From assembly GCA_003508835.1 (NCBI GenBank), contig PUFA01000718.1, positions 40,050 to 104,049 of the forward strand: 64,000 bases of DNA, written 5' to 3'. Positions 9,275 through 23,165 of this stretch are shown here, in pieces. The notes beneath the pieces are model-generated. The model was given only the letters and a program-made list of their open reading frames with translations, made no database searches and was not told the DNA's origin. Position 1 is the first letter of the stretch. Every line of letters begins with the position of its first letter. This DNA is from Eonycteris spelaea. Its lineage: Eukaryota; Chordata; Mammalia; Chiroptera; Pteropodidae. The translations under genes were made by a program, and so were the position numbers.

Positions 9275-10438
9275 GTGGTCAGGGCACACCTCACACAGCT
9301 GTGGATCTGAGTTCTGATTCTGTCCCTTGTGACCTTAGTGTTCAGCTCTCTGAGGCTCAGTTTTCCACCGGAAAAGCTCAGCAAAGGACCAGCAGGCCGA
9401 GCTCAGGCCCAAGGCTGAGGGAGGGAGAGGCCTGGATTTCCTGCCAGATCTGGGGGCCAGGGCCCTGTTCTCCTCAAATCCACCATATACATATATGTGT
9501 AAGTCTATATGGACATATATATGCACATATATGTATATGGAAGCGTTGGCAAAACGCTCTTTTTTGACGCCCGTTTCAAGCCCCAGGGGCGGATTTCTGA
9601 GAAATGGCTCACTTGCGGCACTTGCAGAGGCTACCCGTGGCCTGGGCTCAGGGAGGGCAGGTTCAGGCATCGGATGACCCTGGCTGCACATCTTGGGGGG
9701 ACCTTGGCCGGCACACAGGGCTCCTTGGGGTCCAGACTGCGTCCCAGGGCACTCTCTGTCCTCAGGGCGCAGTCACGTTCCGCCACACAGCCCGCTTTGG
9801 GCCTTCCTTGCATCCTCCAGCAGGCATACAACCCTGTTGGCCAAAAAAAAAAAGTGGTCACTCAGGGCACACCTCACACAGCTGTGGATCTGAGTTCTGA
9901 TTCTGTCCCTTGTGACCTTAGTGTTCAGCTCTCTGAGGCTCAGTTTTCCACCGGAAAAGCTCAGCAAAGGACCAGCAGGCCGAGCTCAGGCCCAAGGCTG
10001 AGGGAGGGAGAGGCCTGGATTTCCTGCCAGATCTGGGGGCCAGGGCCCTGTTCTCCTCAAATCCACCATATACATATATGTGTAAGTCTATATGGACATA
10101 TATATGCACATATATGTATATGGAAGCGTTGGCAAAACGCTCTTTTTTGACGCCCGTTTCAAGCCCCAGGGGCGGATTTCTGAGAAATGGCTCACTTGCG
10201 GCACTTGCAGAGGCTACCCGTGGCCTGGGCTCAGGGAGGGCAGGTTCAGGCATCGGATGACCCTGGCTGCACATCTTGGGGGGACCTTGGCCGGCACACA
10301 GGGCTCCTTGGGGTCCAGACTGCGTCCCAGGGCACTCTCTGTCCTCAGGGCGCAGTCACGTTCCGCCACACAGCCCGCTTTGGGCCTTCCTTGCATCCTC
10401 CCAGCAGGCATACAACCCTGTTGGCCAAAAAAAAAAAA

Positions 10439-11015
10439 GTGGTCACTCAGGGCACACCTCACACAGCTGTGGATCTGAGTTCTGATTCTGTCCCTTGTGA
10501 CCTTAGTGTTCAGCTCTCTGAGGCTCAGTTTTCCACCGGAAAAGCTCAGCAAAGGACCAGCAGGCCGAGCTCAGGCCCAAGGCTGAGGGAGGGAGAGGCC
10601 TGGATTTCTGGGGGCCAGGGCCCTGTTCTCCTCAAATCCACCATATACATATATGTGTAAGTCTATATGGACATATATATGCACATATATGTATATGGAA
10701 GCGTTGGCAAAACGCTCTTTTTGACGCCCGTTTCAAGCCCCAGGGGCGGATTTCTGAGAAATGGCTCACTTGCGGCACTTGCAGAGGCTACCCGTGGCCT
10801 GGGCTCAGGGAGGGCAGGTTCAGGCATCGGAGACCCTGGCTGCACATCTTGGGGGACCTTGGCCGGCACACAGGGCTCCTTGGGGTCCAGACTGCGTCCC
10901 AGGGCACTCTCTGTCCTCAGGGCGCAGTCACGTTCCGCCACACAGCCCGCTTTGGGCCTTCCTTGCATCCTCCAGCAGGCATACAACCCTGTTGGCCAAA
11001 AAAAAAAAAAAAAAA
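10439..11015 (+). repeat. Unit U19, 10-bp deletion removing the BglII site
   Basis: GGATTTCCTGCCAGATCTGG is shortened to GGATTTCTGG (near 10602-10611). The ends of the deletion share CTG, which fits slippage between short direct repeats. The T-run after the hairpin is T5, and the 450-type site reads GGAGACCC. Confidence 0.85.
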
Positions 11016-11599
11016 GTGGTCACTCAGGGCACACCTCACACAGCTGTGGATCTGAGTTCTGATTCTGTCCCTTGTGACTTAGTGTTCAGCTCTCTCTCAC
11101 CGGAAAAGCTCAGCAAAGGACCAGCAGGCCGAGCTCAGGCCCAAGGCTGAGGGAGGGAGAGGCCTGGATTTCCTGCCAGATCTGGGGGCCAGGGCCCTGT
11201 TCTCCTCAAATCCACCATATACATATATGTGTAAGTCTATATGGACATATATATGCACATATATGTATATGGAAGCGTTGGCAAAACGCTCTTTTTTGAC
11301 GCCCGTTTCAAGCCCCAGGGGCGGATTTCTGAGAAATGGCTCACTTGCGGCACTTGCAGAGGCTACCCGTGGCCTGGGCTCAGGGAGGGCAGGTTCAGGC
11401 ATCGGCCGACCCTGGCTGCACATCTTGGGGGGACCTTGGCCGGCACACAGGGCTCCTTGGGGTCCAGACTGCGTCCCAGGGCACTCTCTGTCCTCAGGGC
11501 GCAGTCACGTTCCGCCACACAGCCCGCTTTGGGCCTTCCTTGCATCCTCCCAGCAGGCATACAACCCTGTTGGCCAAAAAAAAAAAAAAAAAAAAAAAA
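11016..11599 (+). repeat. Unit U20, ~12-bp deletion in the MIR-like segment
   Basis: GCTCTCTGAGGCTCAG and TTTTCCACC are reduced to GCTCTCTCTCACC (11088-11100). One C of GTGACCTT is also lost. The breakpoint falls in the same short stretch as the deletions in U26 and U69. Confidence 0.85.
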
Positions 11600-14542
11600 G
11601 TGGTCACTCAGGGCACACCTCACACAGCTGTGGATCTGAGTTCTGATTCTGTCCCTTGTGACCTTAGTGTTCAGCTCTCTGAGGCTCAGTTTTCCACCGG
11701 AAAAGCTCAGCAAAGGACCAGCAGGCCGAGCTCAGGCCCAAGGCTGAGGGAGGGAGAGGCCTGGATTTCCTGCCAGATCTGGGGGCCAGGGCCCTGTTCT
11801 CCTCAAATCCACCATATACATATATGTGTAAGTCTATATGGACATATATATGCACATATATGTATATGGAAGCGTTGGCAAAACGCTCTTTTTTGACGCC
11901 CGTTTCAAGCCCCAGGGGCGGATTTCTGAGAAATGGCTCACTTGCGGCACTTGCAGAGGCTACCCGTGGCCTGGGCTCAGGGAGGGCAGGTTCAGGCATC
12001 GGATGACCCTGGCTGCACATCTTGGGGGACCTTGGCCGGCACACAGGGCTCCTTGGGGTCCAGACTGCGTCCCAGGGCACTCTCTGTCCTCAGGGCGCAG
12101 TCACGTTCCGCCACACAGCCCGCTTTGGGCCTTCCTTGCATCCTCCAGCAGGCATACAACCCTGTTGGCCAAAAGAAAAAAAGTGGTCACTCAGGGCACA
12201 CCTCACACAGCTGTGGATCTGAGTTCTGATTCTGTCCCTTGTGACCTTAGTGTTCAGCTCTCTGAGGCTCAGTTTTCCACCGGAAAAGCTCAGCAAAGGA
12301 CCAGCAGGCCGAGCTCAGGCCCAAGGCTGAGGGAGGGAGAGGCCTGGATTTCCTGCCAGATCTGGGGCCAGGGCCCTGTTCTCCTCAAATCCACCATATA
12401 CATATATGTGTAAGTCTATATGGACATATATATGCACATATATGTATATGGAAGCGTTGGCAAAACGCTCTTTTTTGACGCCCGTTTCAAGCCCCAGGGG
12501 CGGATTTCTGAGAAATGGCTCACTTGCGGCACTTGCAGAGGCTACCCGTGGCCTGGGCTCAGGGAGGGCAGGTTCAGGCATCGGCCGACCCTGGCTGCAC
12601 ATCTTGGGGGGACCTTGGCCGGCACACAGGGCCTTGGGTCCAGACTGCGTCCCAGGGCACTCTCTGTCCTCAGGGCGCAGTCACGTTCCGCCACACAGCC
12701 CGCTTTGGGCCTTCCTTGCATCCTCCAGCAGGCATACAACCCTGTTGGCCAAAAAAAAAAAAAAAAAAAAAAAAGTGGTCACTCAGGGCACACCTCACAC
12801 AGCTGTGGATCTGAGTTCTGATTCTGTCCCTTGTGACCTTAGTGTTCAGCTCTCTGAGGCTCAGTTTTCCACCGGAAAAGCTCAGCAAAGGACCAGCAGG
12901 CCGAGCTCAGGCCCAAGGCTGAGGGAGGGAGAGGCCTGGATTTCCTGCCAGATCTGGGGGCCAGGGCCCTGTTTCTCCTCAAATCCACCATATACATATA
13001 TGTGTAAGTCTATATGGACATATATATGCACATATATGTATATGGAAGCGTTGGCAAAACGCTCTTTTTTGACGCCCGTTTCAAGCCCCAGGGGCGGATT
13101 TCTGAGAAATGGCTCACTTGCGGCACTTGCAGAGGCTACCCGTGGCCTGGGCTCAGGGAGGGCAGGTTCAGGCATCGGATGACCCTGGCTGCACATCTTG
13201 GGGGGACCTTGGCCGGCACACAGGGCTCCTTGGGGTCCAGACTGCGTCCCAGGGCACTCTCTGTCCTCAGGGCGCAGTCACGTTCCGCCACACAGCCCGC
13301 TTTGGGCCTTCCTTGCATCCTCCAGCAGGCATACAACCCTGTTGGCCAAAAAAAAAAAAAAGTGGTCACTCAGGGCACACCTCACACAGCTGTGGATCTG
13401 AGTTCTGATTCTGTCCCTTGTGACCTTAGTGTTCAGCTCTCTGAGGCTCAGTTTTCCACCGGAAAAGCTCAGCAAAGGACCAGCAGGCCGAGCTCAGGCC
13501 CAAGGCTGAGGGAGGGAGAGGCCTGGATTTCCTGCCAGATCTGGGGCCAGGGCCCTGTTTCTCCTCAAATCCACCATATACATATATGTGTAAGTCTATA
13601 TGGACATATATATGCACATATATGTATATGGAAGCGTTGGCAAAACGCTCTTTTTTGACGCCCGTTTCAAGCCCCAGGGCGGATTTCTGAGAAATGGCTC
13701 ACTTGCGGCACTTGCAGAGGCTACCCGTGGCCTGGGCTCAGGGAGGGCAGGTTCAGGCATCGGCCGACCCTGGCTGCACATCTTGGGGGGACCTTGGCCG
13801 GCACACAGGACGCCTTGGGGTCCAGACTGCGTCCCAGGGCACTCTCTGTCCTCAGGGCGCAGTCACGTTCCGCCACACCAGCCCGCTTTGGGCCTTCCTT
13901 GCATCCTCCCAGCAGGCATACAACCCTGTTGGCCAAAAAAAAAAAAAAAAAAAAAAAAAAGTGGTCACTCAGGGCACACCTCACACAGCTGTGGATCTGA
14001 GTTCTGATTCTGTCCCTTGTGACCTTAGTGTTCAGCTCTCTGAGGCTTCAGTTTTCCACCGGAAAAGCTCAGCAAAGGACCAGCAGGCCGAGCTCAGGCC
14101 CAAGGCTGAGGAGGGAGAGGCCTGGATTTCCTGCCAGATCTGGGGGCCAGGGCCCTGTTCTCCTCAAATCCACCAATACATATGTGTAAGTCTATATGGA
14201 CATATATATGCACATATATGTATATGGAAGCGTTGGCAAAACGCTCTTTTTTGACGCCCGTTTCAAGCCCCAGGGGCGGATTTCTGAGAAATGGCTCACT
14301 TGCGCACTTGCAGAGGCTACCGTGGCCTGGGCTCAGGGAGGGCAGGTTCAGGCATCGGGACCCTGGCTGCACATCTTGGGGGACCTTGGCGGCACACAGG
14401 CTCCTTGGGGTCCAGACTGCGTCCCAGGCGCACTCTCTGTCCTCAGGGCGCAGTCACGTTCCGCCACACAGCCCGCTTTGGGCCTTCCTTGCATCCTCCA
14501 GCAGGCATACAACCCTGTTGGCCAAAAAAAAAAAAAAAAAAA

Positions 14543-15095
14543 GTGGTCACTCAGGGCACACCTCACACAGCTGTGGATCTGAGTTCTGATTCTGTCCCTT
14601 GTGACCTTAGTGTTTTCCCACGGAAAAGCTCAGCAAAGACCAGCAGGCCGAGCTCAGGCCCAAGGCTGAGGGAGGGAGAGGCCTGGATTTCCTGCCAGAT
14701 CTGGGGCCAGGGCCCTGTTCTCCTCAAATCCACCATATACATATATGTGTAAGTCTATATGGACATATATATGCACATATATGTATATGGAAGCGTTGGC
14801 AAAACGCTCTTTTTGACGCCGTTTCAAGCCCAGGGGCGGATTTCTGAGAAATGGCTCACTTGCGGCACTTGCAGAGGCTACCCGTGGCCTGGGCTCAGGG
14901 AGGGCAGGTTCAGGCATCGGATGACCCTGGCTGCACATCTTGGGGACCTTGGCCGGCACACAGGGCTCCTTGGGGTCCAGACTGCGTCCAGGGCACTCTC
15001 TGTCCTCAGGGCGAGTCACGTTCCGCCACACAGCCCGCTTTGGGCCTTCCTTGCATCCTCCAGCAGGCATACAACCCTGTTGGCCAAAAGAAAAA
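14543..15095 (+). repeat. Unit U26, ~22-bp deletion in the MIR-like segment
   Basis: After CCTTAGTGTT (14604-14613) the usual CAGCTCTCTGAGGCTCAG is missing and TTCCCACGGAAAAG follows. Several one-base losses occur elsewhere in the unit, and the A-tract is the short interrupted form A4-G-A5 (15086-15095). Confidence 0.8.
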
Positions 15096-18000
15096 GTGGT
15101 CACTCAGGGCACACCTCACACAGCTGTGGATCTGAGTTCTGATTCTGTCCCTTGTGACCTTAGTGTTCAGCTCTCTGAGGCTCAGTTTTCCACCGGAAAA
15201 GCTCAGCAAAGGACCAGCAGGCCGAGCTCAGGCCCAAGGCTGAGGGAGGGAGGCCTGGATTTCCTGCCAGATCTGGGGGCCAGGGCCCTGTTCTCCTCAA
15301 ATCCACCATATACATATATGTGTAAGCTATATGGACATATATATGCACATATATGTATATGGAAGCGTTGGCAAAACGCTCTTTTTTGACGCCCGTTTCA
15401 AGCCCCAGGGCGGATTTCTGAGAAATGGCTCACTTGCGGCACTTGCAGAGGCTACCCGTGGCCTGGGCTCAGGGAGGGCAGGTTCAGGCATCGGCCGACC
15501 CTGGCTGCACATCTTGGGGGACCTTGGCCGGCACACAGGACGCCTTGGGGTCCAGACCGCGTCCCAGGGCACTCTCTGTCCTCAGGGCGCAGTCACGTTC
15601 CGCCACACAGCCCGCTTTGGCCTTCCTTGCATCCTCGCAGCAGGCATACAACCTGTTGGCCAAAAAAAAAAAAAAAAAAAAAAAAAAAGTGGTCACTCAG
15701 GGCAACCTCACACAGCTGTGGATCTGAGTTCTGATTCTGTCCCTTGTGACCTTAGTGTTCAGCTCTCTGAGGCTCAGTTTTCCACCGGAAAAGCTCAGCA
15801 AAGGACCAGCAGGCCGAGCTCAGGCCCAAGGCTGAGGGAGGGAGAGGCTGGATTTCCTGCCAGATCTGGGGGCCAGGGCCCTGTTCTCCTCAAATCCACC
15901 ATATACATATATGTGTAAGTCTATATGGACATATATATGCACATATATGTATATGGAGCGTTGGCAAACGCTCTTTTTTGACGCCCGTTTCAAGCCCCAG
16001 GGGCGGATTTCTGAGAAATGGCTCACTTGCGGCACTTGCAGAGGCTACCCGTGGCCTGGGCTCAGGGAGGGCAGGTTCAGGCATCGGCCGACCCTGGCTG
16101 CACATCTTGGGGGACCTTGGCCGGCACACAGGGCTCCTTGGGGTCAGACTGCGTCCAGGGACTCTCTGTCCTCAGGGCGCAGTCACGTTCCGCCACACAG
16201 CCCGCTTTGGGCCTTCCTTGCATCCTCCCAGCAGGCATACAACCCTGTTGGCCAAAAAAAAAAAAGTGGTCACTCAGGGCACACCTCACACAGCTGTGGA
16301 TCTGAGTTCTGATTCTGTCCCTTGTGACCTTAGTGTTCAGCTCTCTGAGGCTCAGTTTTCCACCGGAAAAGCTCAGCAAAGGACCAGCAGGCCGAGCTCA
16401 GGCCCAAGGCTGAGGGAGGGAGAGGCCTGGATTTCCTGCCAGATCTGGGGGCCAGGGCCCTGTTCTCCTCAAATCCACCATATACATATATGTGTAAGTC
16501 TATATGGACATATATATGCACATATATGTATATGGAAGCGTTGGCAAAACGCTCTTTTTGACGCCCGTTTCAAGCCCCAGGGGCGGATTTCTGAGAAATG
16601 GCTCACTTGCGGCACTTGCAGAGGCTACCCGTGGCCTGGGCTCAGGGAGGGCAGGTTCAGGCATCGGCGACCCTGGCTGCACATTTGGGGGGACCTTGGC
16701 CGGCACACAGGGCTCTTGGGGTCCAGACTGCGTCCAGGGCACTCTCTGTCCTCAGGGCGCAGTCACGTTCCGCCACACAGCCCGCTTTGGGCCTTCCTTG
16801 CATCTCCCAGCAGGCATACAACCTGTTGGCCAAAAGAAAAAAAGTGGTCACTCAGGGCACACCTCACACAGCTGTGGATCTGAAGTTCTGATTCTGTCCC
16901 TTGTGACCTTAGTGTTCAGCTCTCTGAGGCTCAGTTTTCCACGGAAAAGCTCAGCAAAGGACCAGCAGGCCGAGCTCAGGCCCAAGGCTGAGGGAGGGAG
17001 AGGCCTGGATTTCCTGCCAGATCTGGGGGCCAGGGCCCTGTTCTCCTCAAATCCACCATATACATATATGTGTAAGTCTATATGGACATATATGCACATA
17101 TATGTATATGGAAGCGTTGGCAAAACGCTCTTTTTTGACGCCCGTTTCAAGCCCCAGGGGCGGATTTCTGAGAAATGGCTCACTTGCGGCACTTGCAGAG
17201 GCTACCCGTGGCCTGGGCTCAGGGAGGGCAGGTTCAGGCATCGCCGACCCTGGCTGCACATCTTGGGGGACCTTGGCCGGCACACAGGGCTCTTGGGTCC
17301 AGACTGCGTCCAGGGCACTCTCTGTCCTCAGGGCGCAGTCACGTTCCGCCACACAGCCCGCTTTGGGCCTTCCTTGCATCCTCGCAGCAGCATACAACCT
17401 GTTGGCCAAAAAAAAAAAGTGGTCACTCAGGGCACACCTCACACAGCTGTGGATCTGAGTTCTGATTCTGTCCCTTGTGACCTTAGTGTTCAGCTCTCTC
17501 TGAGGCTCAGTTTTCCACCGGAAAAGCTCAGCAAAGGACCAGCAGGCCGAGCTCAGGCCAAGGCTGAGGGAGGGAGAGGCCTGGATTTCCTGCCAGATCT
17601 GGGGGCCAGGCCTGTTCTCCTCAAATCCCCATATACATATATGTGTAAGTCTATATGGACATATATATGCACATATATGTATATGGAAGCGTTGGCAAAA
17701 CGCTCTTTTTGACGCCCGTTTCAAGCCCCAGGGGCGGATTTCTGAGAAATGGCTCACTTGCGGCACTTGCAGAGGCTACCCGTGGCTGGGCTCAGGGAGG
17801 GCAGGTTCAGGCATCGGACCCTGGCTGCACATTTGGGGGGACCTTGGCCGGCACACAGGGCCTTGGGGTCCAGACTGCGTCCCAGGGCACTCTCTGTCCT
17901 CAGGGCGCAGTCACGTTCCGCCACACAGCCGCTTTGGGCTTCCTTGCATCCTCCCAGCAGGCATACACCCTGTTGGCCAAAAAAAAAAAAAAAGTGGTCA

Positions 18001-21000
18001 CTCAGGGCACACTCACACAGCTGTGGATCTGAGTTCTGATTCTGTCCTTGTGACCTTAGTGTTCAGCTCTCTGAGGCTCAGTTTTCCACCGGAAAAGCTC
18101 AGCAAAGGACCAGCAGGCCGAGCTCAGGCCCAAGGCTAGGGGGGAGAGGCTGGATTTCCTGCAGATCTGGGGGCCAGGGCCCTGTTCTCCTCAAATCCAC
18201 CATATACATATATGTGTAAGTCTATATGGACATATATATGCACATATATGTATATGGAAGCGTTGGCAAAACGCTCTTTTTTTGACGCCCGTTTCAAGCC
18301 CAGGGGCGGATTTCTGAGAAATGGCTCACTTGCGGCACTTGCAGAGGCTACCGTGGCCTGGGCTCAGGGAGGGCAGTTCAGGCATCGGACCCTGGCTGCA
18401 CATCTTGGGGGACCTTGGCCGGCACACAGGGCCCTTGGGGTCCAGACTGCGTCCCAGGGCACTCTCTGTCCTCAGGGCGCAGTCACGTCCGCACACAGCC
18501 GCTTTGGGCCTTCCTTGCATCCTCCAGCAGGCATAATCAACCTGTTGGCCAAAAAAAAAAGTGGTCAATCAGGGCACACCTCACACAGCTGTGGATCTGA
18601 GTTCTGATTCTGTCCTTGTGACTTGTGTTCACTCTCTGAGGCTCAGTTTTCCACCGGAAAAGCTCAGCAAAGGACAGCAGGCCGAGCTCAGGCCAAGGCT
18701 GAGGGAGGGAGAGGCCTGGATTTCCTGCCAGATCTGGGGGCCAGGGCCCTGTTCTCCTCAAATCCACCATATACATATATGTGTAAGTCTATATGGACAT
18801 ATATATGCACATATATGTATATGGAAGCGTTGGCAAAACGCTCTTTTTGACGCCGTTCAAGCCCAGGGGCGGATTTCTGAGAAATGGCCACTTGCGGCAC
18901 TTGCAGAGGCTACCCGTGCCTGGGCTCAGGGAGGGCAGGTTCAGGCATCGGCCGAACCCTGGCTGCACATCTTGGGGGGACTTGGCCGGCACACAGGGTC
19001 CTTGGGGTCCAGACTGCGTCCCAGGGCACTCTCTGTCCTCAGGGCGCAGTCACGTTCCGCACACAGCCCGCTTGGGCCTTCCTTGCATCCTCCAGCAGGC
19101 ATACAACCCTGTTGGCCAAAAAAAAAAAAAAAAAAAAAAAAGTGGTCACTCAGGGCACACCTCACACAGCTGTGGATCTGAGTTCTGATTCTGTCCCTTG
19201 TGACCTTAGTGTTCAGCTCTCTGAGGCTCAGTTTTCCACCGGAAAAGCTCAGCAAAGGACCAGCAGGCGAGCTCAGGCCAAGGCTGAGGGAGGAGAGGCC
19301 TGGATTTCCTGCCAGATCTGGGGGCCAGGGCCCTGTTCTCCTCAAATCACCATATACATATATGTGTAAGTCTATATGGACATATATATGCACATATATG
19401 TATATGGAAGCGTTGGCAAAACGCTCTTTTTTGACGCCCGTTTCAAGCCCAGGGGCGGATTTCTGAGAAATGGCTCACTTGCGGCACTTGCAGAGGCTAC
19501 CCGTGGCCTGGGCTCAGGGAGGGCAGGTTCAGGCATCGGCCGACCCTGGCTGCACATCTTGGGGGGACTTGGCCGGCACACAGGGCTCCTTGGGGTCCCA
19601 GACCGGTCCAGGGCACTCTCTGTCCTCAGGGCGCAGTCACGTTCCGCCACACAGCCCGCTTTGGGCCTTCCTTGCATCCTCGCAGCAGGCATACAACCCT
19701 GTTGCCAAAAAAAAAAAGTGGTCACTCAGGGCACACCTCACACAGCTGTGGATCTGAGTTCTGATTCTGTCCTTGTGACCTTAGTGTTCAGCTCTCTGAG
19801 GCTCAGTTTTCCACCGGAAAAGTTCAGCAAAGGACCAGCAGGCCGAGCTCAGGCCAAGGCTGAGGGAGGGAGAGGCCTGGATTTCCTGCCAGATCTGGGG
19901 CCAGGGCCTGTTCTCCTCAAATCCACATATACATATATGTGTAAGTCTATATGGACATATATATGCACATATATGTATATGGAAGCGTTGGCAAAACGCT
20001 CTTTTTTGACGCCCGTTTCAAGCCCCAGGGGCGGATTTCTGAGAAATGGCTCACTTGCGGCACTTGCAGAGGCTACCCGTGGCCTGGGCTCAGGGAGGGC
20101 AGGTTCAGGCATCGAATGACCCTGGCTGCACATCTTGGGGGGACTTGGCCGGCACACAGGGCTCTTGGGTCAGACTGCGTCCCAGGGCACTCTTGTCCTC
20201 AGGGCGCAGTCACGTTCCGCCACACAGCCCGCTTTGGGCTTCCTTGCATCCTCCAGCAGCATACAACCTGTTGGCCAAAAGAAAAAAGTGGTCACTCAGG
20301 GCACAACTCAACAGCTGGTGGTCTGAGTTCTGATTCTGTCCCTTGTGACCTTAGTGTTCAGCTCTCTGAGGCTCAGTTTTCCACGGAAAGTTCAGTAAAG
20401 GACCAGCAGGCGAGCTCAGGCCCAAGGCTGAGGAGGGAGAGGCCTGGATTTCCTGCCAGATCTGGGGGCAGGGCCCTGTTCTCCTCAAATCACCATATAC
20501 ATATATGTGTAAGTCTATATGGACATATATATGCACATATATGTATATGAAGCGTTGGCAAAACGCTCTTTTTTGACGCCCGTTTCAAGCCAGGGGCGGA
20601 TTTCTGAGAAATGGCTCACTTGCGGCACTTGCAGAGGCTACCGTGGCTGGGCTCAGGAGGGCAGGTTTCAGGCATCGGATGACCCTGGCTGCACATCTTG
20701 GGGACTTGGGCCGCACACAGGCCTCCTTGGGTCCAGACTGGTCCCAGGGCACTCTCGTCCTCAGGGGCGCAGTCACGTTCCGCACACAGCCGCTTTGGGC
20801 TTCCTTGCATCCTCCAGCAGGCATACAACCCTGTTGGCCAAAAGAAAAAAGTGGTCATATCAGGGCACACCTCACACAGCGTGGATCTGAGTTCTGATTC
20901 TGTCTCCATTGTGACCTTAGTGTTTCCTCTCTGAGGCTCAGTTTTCACCGGAAAAGCTCAGCAAAGGACCAGCAGGCGAGCTCAGGCCCAAGGCTGAGGG

Positions 21001-22593
21001 AGGGAGAGGCCTGGATTTCCTGCAGATCTGGGGCCAGGCCCTGTTCTCCTCAAATCCACATATACATATATGTGTAAGTCTATATGGACATATATATGCA
21101 CATATATATATATGGAAGCGTTGGCAAAACGCTCTTTTTTGACGCCCGTTTCAAGCCCAGGGGCGGATTTCTGAGAAATGGTCACTTGCGGCACTTGCAG
21201 AGGCTACCCGTGGCCTGGGCTCAGGGAGGGCAGGTTCAGGCATCGGCGACCCTGGCTGCACATCTTGGGGGACCTTGGCCGGCACACAGGACGCCTTGGG
21301 GTCCAGACTGCGTCCCAGGGCACTCTCTGTCCTCAGGGCGCAGTCACGTTCCGCCACACAGCCCGCTTTGGGCCTTCCTTGCATCCTCCAGCAGGCAACA
21401 ACCTGTTTGGCCAAAAAAAAAAAAAAAAAAAAAGTGGTCACTCAGGGCACACTCACACAGCTGTGGATCTGAGTTCTGATTCTGTCCCTTGTGACCTTAG
21501 TGTTCAGCTCTCTGAGGCTCAGTTTTCCACCGGAAAAGCTCAGCAAAGGACCAGCAGGCCGAGCTCAGGCCAAGGCTGAGGGAGGGAGAGGCCTGGATTT
21601 CCTGCCAGATCTGGGGGCCAGGGCCCTGTTCTCCTCAAATCCACCATATACATATATGTGTAAGTCTATATGGACATATATATGCACATATATGTATATG
21701 GAAGCGTTGGCAAAACGCTCTTTTTTGACGCCCGTTTCAAGCCCCAGGGGCGGATTTCTGAGAAATGGCTCACTTGCGGCACTTGCAGAGGCTACCCGTG
21801 GCCTGGGCTCAGGGAGGGCAGGTTCAGGCATCGGACCCTGGCTGCACATCTTGGGGGGACCTTGGCCGCACACAGGGCTCTTGGGGTCCAGACTGCGTCC
21901 CAGGGCACTCTCTGTCCTCAGGGCGCAGTCACGTTCCGCCACACAGCCCGCTTGGGCCTTCCTTGCATCTCCAGCAGGCATACAACCCTGTTGGCCAAAA
22001 AAAAAAAAAGTGGTCACTCAGGGCACACCTCACACAGCTGTGGATCTGAGTTCTGATTCTGTCCCTGTGACCTTAGTGTTCAGCTCTCTGAGGCTCAGTT
22101 TTCCACCGGAAAAGCTCAGCAAAGGACCAGCAGGCCGAGCTCAGGCCCAAGGCTGAGGGAGGGAGAGGCCTGGATTTCCTGCAGATCTGGGGGCCAGGGC
22201 CCTGTTCTCCTCAAATCCACCATATACATATATGTGTAAGTCTATATGGACATATATATGCACATATATGTATGGAAGCGTTGGCAAAACGCTCTTTTTT
22301 GACGCCGTTTCAAGCCCCAGGGGCGGATTTCTGAGAAATGGCTCACTTGCGGCACTTGCAGAGGCTACCCGTGGCCTGGGCTCAGGGAGGGCAGGTTCAG
22401 GCATCGGCCGACCCTGGCTGCACATCTTGGGGGACCTTGGCCGGCACACAGGCTCTTGGGGTCCAGACTGCGTCCCAGGGCACTCTCTGTCCTCAGGGCG
22501 CAGTCACGTTCCGCCACACAGCCCGCTTTGGGCCTTCCTTGCATCCTCCCAGCAGGCATACAACCCTGTTGGCCAAAAAAAAAAAAAAAAAAA

Positions 22594-23165
22594 GTGGTCA
22601 CTCAGGGCACACCTCACACAGCTGTGGATCTGAGTTGATTCTGTCCCTTGTGACCTTAGTGTTCAGCTCTCTGAGGCTCAGTTTTCCACCGGAAAAGCTC
22701 AGCAAAGGACAGCAGGCCGAGCTCAGGCCCAAGGCTGAGGGAGGGAGAGGCCTGGATTTCCTGCCAGATCTGGGGGCCAGGGCCCTGTTCTCCTCAAATC
22801 CACCATATACATATATGTGTAAGTCTATATGGACATATATATGCACATATATGTATATGGAGCGTTGGCAAAATTTTTTTTGACGCCCGTTTCAAGCCCC
22901 AGGGGCGGATTTTCTGAGAAATGGCTCACTTGCGGCACTTGCAGAGGCTACCCGTGGCCTGGGCTCAGGGAGGGCAGGTTCAGGCATCGGACCCTGGCTG
23001 CACATCTTGGGGGGACCTTGGCCGCACAGGGCTCCTTGGGGTCCAGACTGCGTCCCAGGGCACTCTCTGTCCTCAGGGCGCAGTCACGTTCCGCCACACA
23101 GCCCGCTTTGGGCCTTCCTTGCATCCTCCAGCAGGCATACAACCCTGTTGGCCAAAAGAAAAAAA
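22594..23165 (+). repeat. Unit U40, hairpin right arm lost
   Basis: After the left arm and loop (AGCGTTGGCA) the sequence goes straight to AAA and T8 (22874-22881), so the AACGCTC arm is gone. It is one of few clean losses of the hairpin; U43 (AAAACCTC near 24597) is a milder case. Confidence 0.8.

Larger units (their letters stand above)
630..13960 (+). repeat. Array block A: units U2-U24
   Basis: Unit starts: 630, 1214, 1780, 2364, 2948, 3527, 4099, 4601, 5183, 5779, 6368, 6966, 7526, 8122, 8708, 9275, 9854, 10439, 11016, 11600, 12183, 12775, 13362. Cores are mostly intact, but several units carry larger changes, annotated separately (U3, U7, U8, U13, U16, U19, U20). The G-interrupted A-tract is absent from U2 to U20 and reappears in U21. 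The atg variant occurs in U6, U9, U14, U17, U18, U21 and U23. U24 has gacgcc in place of the ctcc site. Confidence 0.93.

Noticed and set aside
16504..17712. Longest open frame, 402 codons on the + strand, and another of 332 codons at 39155-40153
   Set aside because: They arise where chance indels join frames of adjacent units. They translate A-tracts as lysine runs, and equivalent frames in other units stop at the T6-GA after the hairpin. Six frames overlap in each unit, so this is not a gene.
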